Source: Nocardioides sp. (GTDB taxonomy: Bacteria > Actinomycetota > Actinomycetes > Propionibacteriales > Nocardioidaceae). From it: a DNA stretch of 8,234 bases. The notes under the pieces were generated by a model that saw only the letters and a list, made by a program, of their open reading frames with translations, searched no databases and had not been told where the DNA came from. The position numbers and the translations under genes are program-made. The stretch is from NCBI GenBank assembly GCA_030452025.1, contig JAKDNC010000132.1:1-8234 (forward strand), written 5' to 3'. Below, one piece after another: positions 5,897-8,234 of this stretch. Each line of letters begins with the position of its first letter. Positions within the stretch are counted from its first letter, which is position 1.

Positions 5897-6920
5897 ATGC
5901 CATGCCCTGCTCCCGTAGCGCGGCTGCCAGATCGTAGAGGCCACCCATGTCGACCCCGCCGGCGATCCGGGGCAGCTCGTAGGTCGGCACGTCCATCGCC
6001 TGCACGAGTTCGCGCTGGGCGTCCTCGAGGGCCCGGCGCTCGGCATGGTCCCGGGCCTCGGCGGTCAGCCCGTCGACAAGTGAGTCGTCGACCTCGACGC
6101 CGGCGTCCTTGAGCTGGCCGGTGATCGTTTCCCGGTCGAGCTCGTCGCGCCGGGCCGCATCGAGCAGGTCCCCGGTGAGGTCGCGGGGTCGGACCAGGTT
6201 CACCACAACCCCGCCGACCGGCAGGTCGGCCGAACGGAGCTGCCCGATCCCGTCGGAGGTCTCCTGGACCGGCATCTCCTCGAGCACCGTGACCAGATGC
6301 ACCGCCGTGCGCGGCGAACGGAAGAGTGTCATCACCGTGTCTGCCTGCTTCTTGATCGGACCGGCCTTGGCCAGCCCGGCCAGCTCGTCGTTCACGTTGA
6401 GGAACTGGGTGATCCTGCCGGTCGGGGGAGCATCGAGGACGATCGCGTCGTACTGGGCGCCGCCCTTGCTCGAGGTGCCCTTCTTCCGACCTGAGCGGGC
6501 CGCCTCGTAGACCTTTCCGGTGAGCAACACGTCGCGCACACCGGGGGCGATGGTGGTGGCGAAGTCGATGACGCCGAAGCGGTCCAGCGCCTTGCCGGCG
6601 CGGCCGAGTCTGTAATACATCGCGAGGTATTCGAGCAGTGCGGACTCGGCGTCGATGTGCAGCGCGAACACGGCCCCCGCCCGGCCGGCCGGTCCGGGCA
6701 GGCCAGCGGCGATCCGGCGCTCTTCGTAGGGCAGCGGGTCGACGTCGAACATCTTCGCGATGCCCTGGCGGCCCTCGACCTCGCACAGCAGCACGTTGCG
6801 GCCACGACTGGCCAGGGCCAGCGCCAGGGCGGCTGCGACGGTGGACTTGCCGGTGCCGCCCTTGCCGGTCACGACATGGACCTCCACCTCGGGCCAGTCG
6901 GTGCGTCGCTTTGTGCTCAC
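5895..6920 (-). CDS. ArsA/Get3-like P-loop ATPase, first gene of the pair
   Basis: This 341-residue protein is the partner of the following ATPase and belongs to the same ArsA/Get3-type family, though the two differ strongly in sequence. The deviant Walker A motif is GKGGTGKST (19-27), including the signature first Lys. The switch motif IVLDAPPTGRITQFL is at 160-174, and EVEGRQGIAKMFD (47-59) corresponds to the switch I region. No CxxC metal motif is present. Adjacent pairs of such ATPases beside whiB4 are typical of actinobacteria; a heteromeric complex is likely but is inference. Translation starts at a GTG (6920) with no Shine-Dalgarno sequence. TAAGAT lies exactly seven bases upstream, so the mRNA may be leaderless. 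The IclR gene ends only 10 bases upstream on the same strand, so read-through is also possible. Confidence 0.9.
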   Translation of the reverse strand: MSTKRRTDWPEVEVHVVTGKGGTGKSTVAAALALALASRGRNVLLCEVEGRQGIAKMFDVDPLPYEERRIAAGLPGPAGRAGAVFALHIDAESALLEYLAMYYRLGRAGKALDRFGVIDFATTIAPGVRDVLLTGKVYEAARSGRKKGTSSKGGAQYDAIVLDAPPTGRITQFLNVNDELAGLAKAGPIKKQADTVMTLFRSPRTAVHLVTVLEEMPVQETSDGIGQLRSADLPVGGVVVNLVRPRDLTGDLLDAARRDELDRETITGQLKDAGVEVDDSLVDGLTAEARDHAERRALEDAQRELVQAMDVPTYELPRIAGGVDMGGLYDLAAALREQGMA

Positions 6921-6927
6921 CCCGGCG

Positions 6928-6933
6928 ATCTTA
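6928..6933 (-). promoter_or_regulatory. Putative leaderless -10 element of the ATPase pair
   Basis: TAAGAT on the - strand is followed by seven bases and then the GTG start of the first ATPase gene. Its first three bases are the TAA stop codon of the IclR gene. This gives the pair its own possible promoter even though it is packed against the regulator gene. No clear -35 element is seen. Confidence 0.4.
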
Positions 6934-7698
6934 CTGGGCCCGGAATCGCCGGATGCGCCTCGTCAGGTCGTGGGCCTCATGCAGCAACAGGCGGCCGAGC
7001 TCCGGGCGTCGGTCGGGGTCGAAGCGGCGCTCGATGCCGGTCAGGGAGAGCGCCCACTGCGGCCGGTCGTCTGCATCGAAGACGGCCGCGGCCATTCCCC
7101 AGCTGCCCTCGACGATCAGGCCGGGGTTGAGGGCCCAGCCGGTACGTCGGGTGGCGACCAGCCGCTCTTGCAGCGGCCCGGGAGCGTGGTCGGGACCGAA
7201 CTTTCCACACAGATCATGCTCGGCCAGGTGTGTGGTGACTTCGCGCTCGGGGAGGTAGGCCAGGATCACCAGACCCGCCGACGCGACGCCGAGCGGGAAC
7301 CGGATCCCTTCGTGGAGGACATGGGAGCGGATCGGGAAGCTGCCGTCCTCGCGGACCAGGCAGATCGTCTCCTCGCCCCGGCGGGCGGAGAAGAAGGCGC
7401 TCTCCGCAGTGGCCTCCGAGAGCCGCCGGAGGCTGGTCCGGGCGAGGTCGCTCACGTCGTACCTCTTCGCGGCAGCGTTGCCGAGCAGGAACGTCTCGGG
7501 TCCCAGCAGCCAACGGCCAGCCGCGTCCCGGTCGACCAGGCCCTCGGCCTGCAACGCGGTGAGAAGGCGGTGGGCGGTGGGTCGTGCGAGTTCGGTGGCC
7601 GTGGCGAGCTCGGTGGTGGTGAGTCCGTGCGGCTCGCTCTGGGATGCGGCGCGCAGGATCCGACCGATCCGGCCGACCAGCTGGTGCGGGGGCTGCAT
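6931..7698 (-). CDS. IclR-family transcriptional regulator
   Basis: This 255-residue protein has the usual IclR layout. A winged helix-turn-helix occupies about residues 5-70 (VGRIGRILRAAS, then LTTTELATATELARPTAHRLLTALQAEGLV). It is followed by a ligand-binding domain (about 80-250) with RSHVLHEGIRFPLGVASAGLVILAYLP and GLIVEGSWGMAAAVFDADDRPQWALSL. It is divergent from a 3-oxoacid CoA-transferase gene, the arrangement of PcaR/PcaU-type regulators of aromatic or ketoacid catabolism, so its effector is probably a pathway intermediate. ATG at 7698 is preferred over a TTG at 7716: it is preceded by TACTCT and six bases, fitting a leaderless mRNA, and the longer start would run through that promoter. 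An inverted-repeat array at 7717-7743 suggests autoregulation. Confidence 0.92.
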   Translation of the reverse strand: MQPPHQLVGRIGRILRAASQSEPHGLTTTELATATELARPTAHRLLTALQAEGLVDRDAAGRWLLGPETFLLGNAAAKRYDVSDLARTSLRRLSEATAESAFFSARRGEETICLVREDGSFPIRSHVLHEGIRFPLGVASAGLVILAYLPEREVTTHLAEHDLCGKFGPDHAPGPLQERLVATRRTGWALNPGLIVEGSWGMAAAVFDADDRPQWALSLTGIERRFDPDRRPELGRLLLHEAHDLTRRIRRFRAQ

Positions 7699-7704
7699 GC
7701 CACG

Positions 7705-7710
7705 AGAGTA
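7705..7710 (-). promoter_or_regulatory. Putative leaderless -10 element of the IclR gene
   Basis: TACTCT on the - strand, identical to the hexamer before ponA2, lies six bases before the IclR ATG. The inverted-repeat array begins seven bases further upstream and would cover the -35 region, consistent with autorepression. Confidence 0.45.
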
Positions 7711-7716
7711 CGGCAA

Positions 7717-7743
7717 CGTTCACTGAGTGAACGCGTGCGTTCA
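7717..7743. promoter_or_regulatory. Three-half-site operator-like array between IclR and CoA-transferase genes
   Basis: Bases 7717-7733 form a perfect palindrome: CGTTCACT, central G, AGTGAACG. Bases 7728-7743 form a second perfect palindrome, TGAACGC-GT-GCGTTCA, sharing the middle half-site. The result is three CGTTCA-type half-sites in alternating orientation; the two outer ones are in the same direction and 21 bp apart. Position and symmetry fit the binding site of the adjacent IclR-family protein, covering its own -35 region and lying upstream of the divergent promoter. Confidence 0.65.
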
Positions 7744-7779
7744 TTTTCGTACCGGTGTCGAGAGGTTCCCGGCCCGACG

Positions 7780-7808
7780 TTGACGACGGCGTGGTGGCCT
7801 GACCAAAT
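7780..7808 (+). promoter_or_regulatory. Putative promoter of the CoA-transferase operon
   Basis: TTGACG (7780-7785) matches the -35 consensus in five of six bases. After a 17-bp spacer comes CCAAAT (7803-7808), preceded by TG-A, an extended -10 arrangement. The hexamer itself matches the -10 consensus in only three positions, so this promoter would probably need an activator. The predicted start is near 7815, within a small inverted repeat (GTGTC-TCAG-GACAC, 7811-7824). Confidence 0.45.
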
Positions 7809-7827
7809 GGGTGTCTCAGGACACATC

Positions 7828-7834
7828 GAGGAGG
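7828..7834 (+). promoter_or_regulatory. Ribosome binding site of the CoA-transferase gene
   Basis: GAGGAGG is a strong Shine-Dalgarno sequence. Two in-frame GTG codons follow directly, at 7838 and 7841. The six-base spacing to the second is normal and the three-base spacing to the first is too short, so this site decides for 7841. Confidence 0.75.
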
Positions 7835-7840
7835 CACGTG

Positions 7841-8234
7841 GTGGACAAGGTGATGGCGGATGCCGCAGCCGCGGTGGAGGACATCGGCTCGGGCTCGACA
7901 CTGGCGGTCGGGGGGTTCGGCCTCTGCGGCATCCCGTCGGTGCTGATCGAGGCGCTGCTCGCCCAGGGCGCCGACGACCTCGAGGCGTTCTCAAACAACT
8001 GTGGCGTCGACGACTGGGGCCTCGGACGGCTGCTGGGTGAGAAGCGCCTGCGGCGGATGGTGGCGTCCTACGTCGGGGAGAACAAGGAGTTCGCCCGGCA
8101 GTACCTCTCCGGCGAACTCGAGGTGGAGCTCACCCCGCAGGGCACGTTGGCCGAGCGGATGCGGGCCGGTGGGTCGGGCATCCCGGCCTTCTACACTGCC
8201 ACCGGTGTTGGCACCCAGATCGCCGAGGGCGGCC
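7841..8234 (+). CDS. 3-oxoacid CoA-transferase subunit A (partial, N-terminal 131 residues)
   Basis: The frame stays open from GTG 7841 to the end of the window. It encodes a class I CoA-transferase alpha subunit of the succinyl-CoA:3-ketoacid type. Family motifs visible are LAVGGFGLCGIP (21-32), SNNCGVDDWGLG (51-62), ASYVGENKEF (75-84), the highly conserved ELEVELTPQGTLAERMRAGG (92-111) and GIPAFYTATGVGT (113-125). The enzyme moves CoA from succinyl-CoA to a 3-oxoacid such as acetoacetate or 3-oxoadipate. The catalytic Glu sits in subunit B, expected just beyond the window. The divergent IclR regulator favours a pathway-specific role (PcaI-like, beta-ketoadipate), but ScoA for ketone-body use is equally compatible, so I give no symbol. 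About 100 C-terminal residues are missing because the window ends. Confidence 0.93.
   Translation, partial: MDKVMADAAAAVEDIGSGSTLAVGGFGLCGIPSVLIEALLAQGADDLEAFSNNCGVDDWGLGRLLGEKRLRRMVASYVGENKEFARQYLSGELEVELTPQGTLAERMRAGGSGIPAFYTATGVGTQIAEGG

Noticed and set aside
4691..6920. Arsenite efflux ATPase (ArsA) function
   Set aside because: No arsB, arsD, arsR or other arsenic gene is near, and the neighbourhood is the whiB4/ponA2 type. The family name alone does not support arsenic transport.
6760..8040. Long + strand open frame crossing the IclR gene and its promoter region
   Set aside because: It runs antisense through a well-supported IclR gene and the operator region, then out of frame through the CoA-transferase start. 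It is a shadow of codon bias.

Overview
The window is high-GC DNA with strongly GC-biased third codon positions. It carries a WhiB-family iron-sulfur regulator, a PASTA-bearing class A penicillin-binding protein, and promoters that look leaderless. Together these indicate an actinobacterium. A Nocardioides-like (Propionibacteriales) genome is my best guess, but that is inference from protein flavour and not something I could test.

Layout, left to right. (1) The last codons of an unidentified + strand gene (2-73) face a tRNA-Pro(CGG) on the - strand (133-206); a perfect 17-bp inverted repeat lies between them. (2) A membrane-anchored YkuE-type metallophosphoesterase (273-1181, -) is divergent from a GatB/YqeY-domain gene (1208-1669, +), with almost no space between the two starts. 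(3) A long hairpin (1670-1712) separates yqeY from the convergent gene ponA2 (1708-4167, -), a bifunctional penicillin-binding protein with a single PASTA domain and a low-complexity Lys/Asp/Gly/Asn tail. (4) A 216-bp regulatory region full of small repeats and palindromes (4168-4383) separates ponA2 from the divergent gene wblA/whiB4 (4384-4677, +). (5) wblA converges on a pair of ArsA/Get3-like ATPase genes (4691-5884 and 5895-6920, both -). (6) Ten bases upstream of the ATPase pair lies an IclR-type regulator (6931-7698, -). It is divergent from the start of a 3-oxoacid CoA-transferase subunit A gene (7841 to the window end, +). The gap between them holds a three-half-site operator-like array.

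How the genes fit together. The set of Get3-like ATPase pair, whiB4/wblA, ponA2 and metallophosphoesterase is, as I recall, also the gene order around Rv3679-Rv3683 in Mycobacterium tuberculosis, and a similar order surrounds wblA in Streptomyces. The central part therefore looks like a conserved actinobacterial module combining a redox-sensing regulator, peptidoglycan synthesis and P-loop ATPases. The right end is a separate catabolic unit: an IclR regulator controlling a divergent CoA-transferase operon, as in pcaR/pcaIJ-type systems. I saw no mobile element, CRISPR array or sign of recent transfer. The most interesting signals are regulatory: the IclR operator array, the wblA-ponA2 intergenic repeats, three start codons placed 6-7 nt after a TANNNT hexamer, and the packing of a catabolic regulator directly in front of the ATPase pair.
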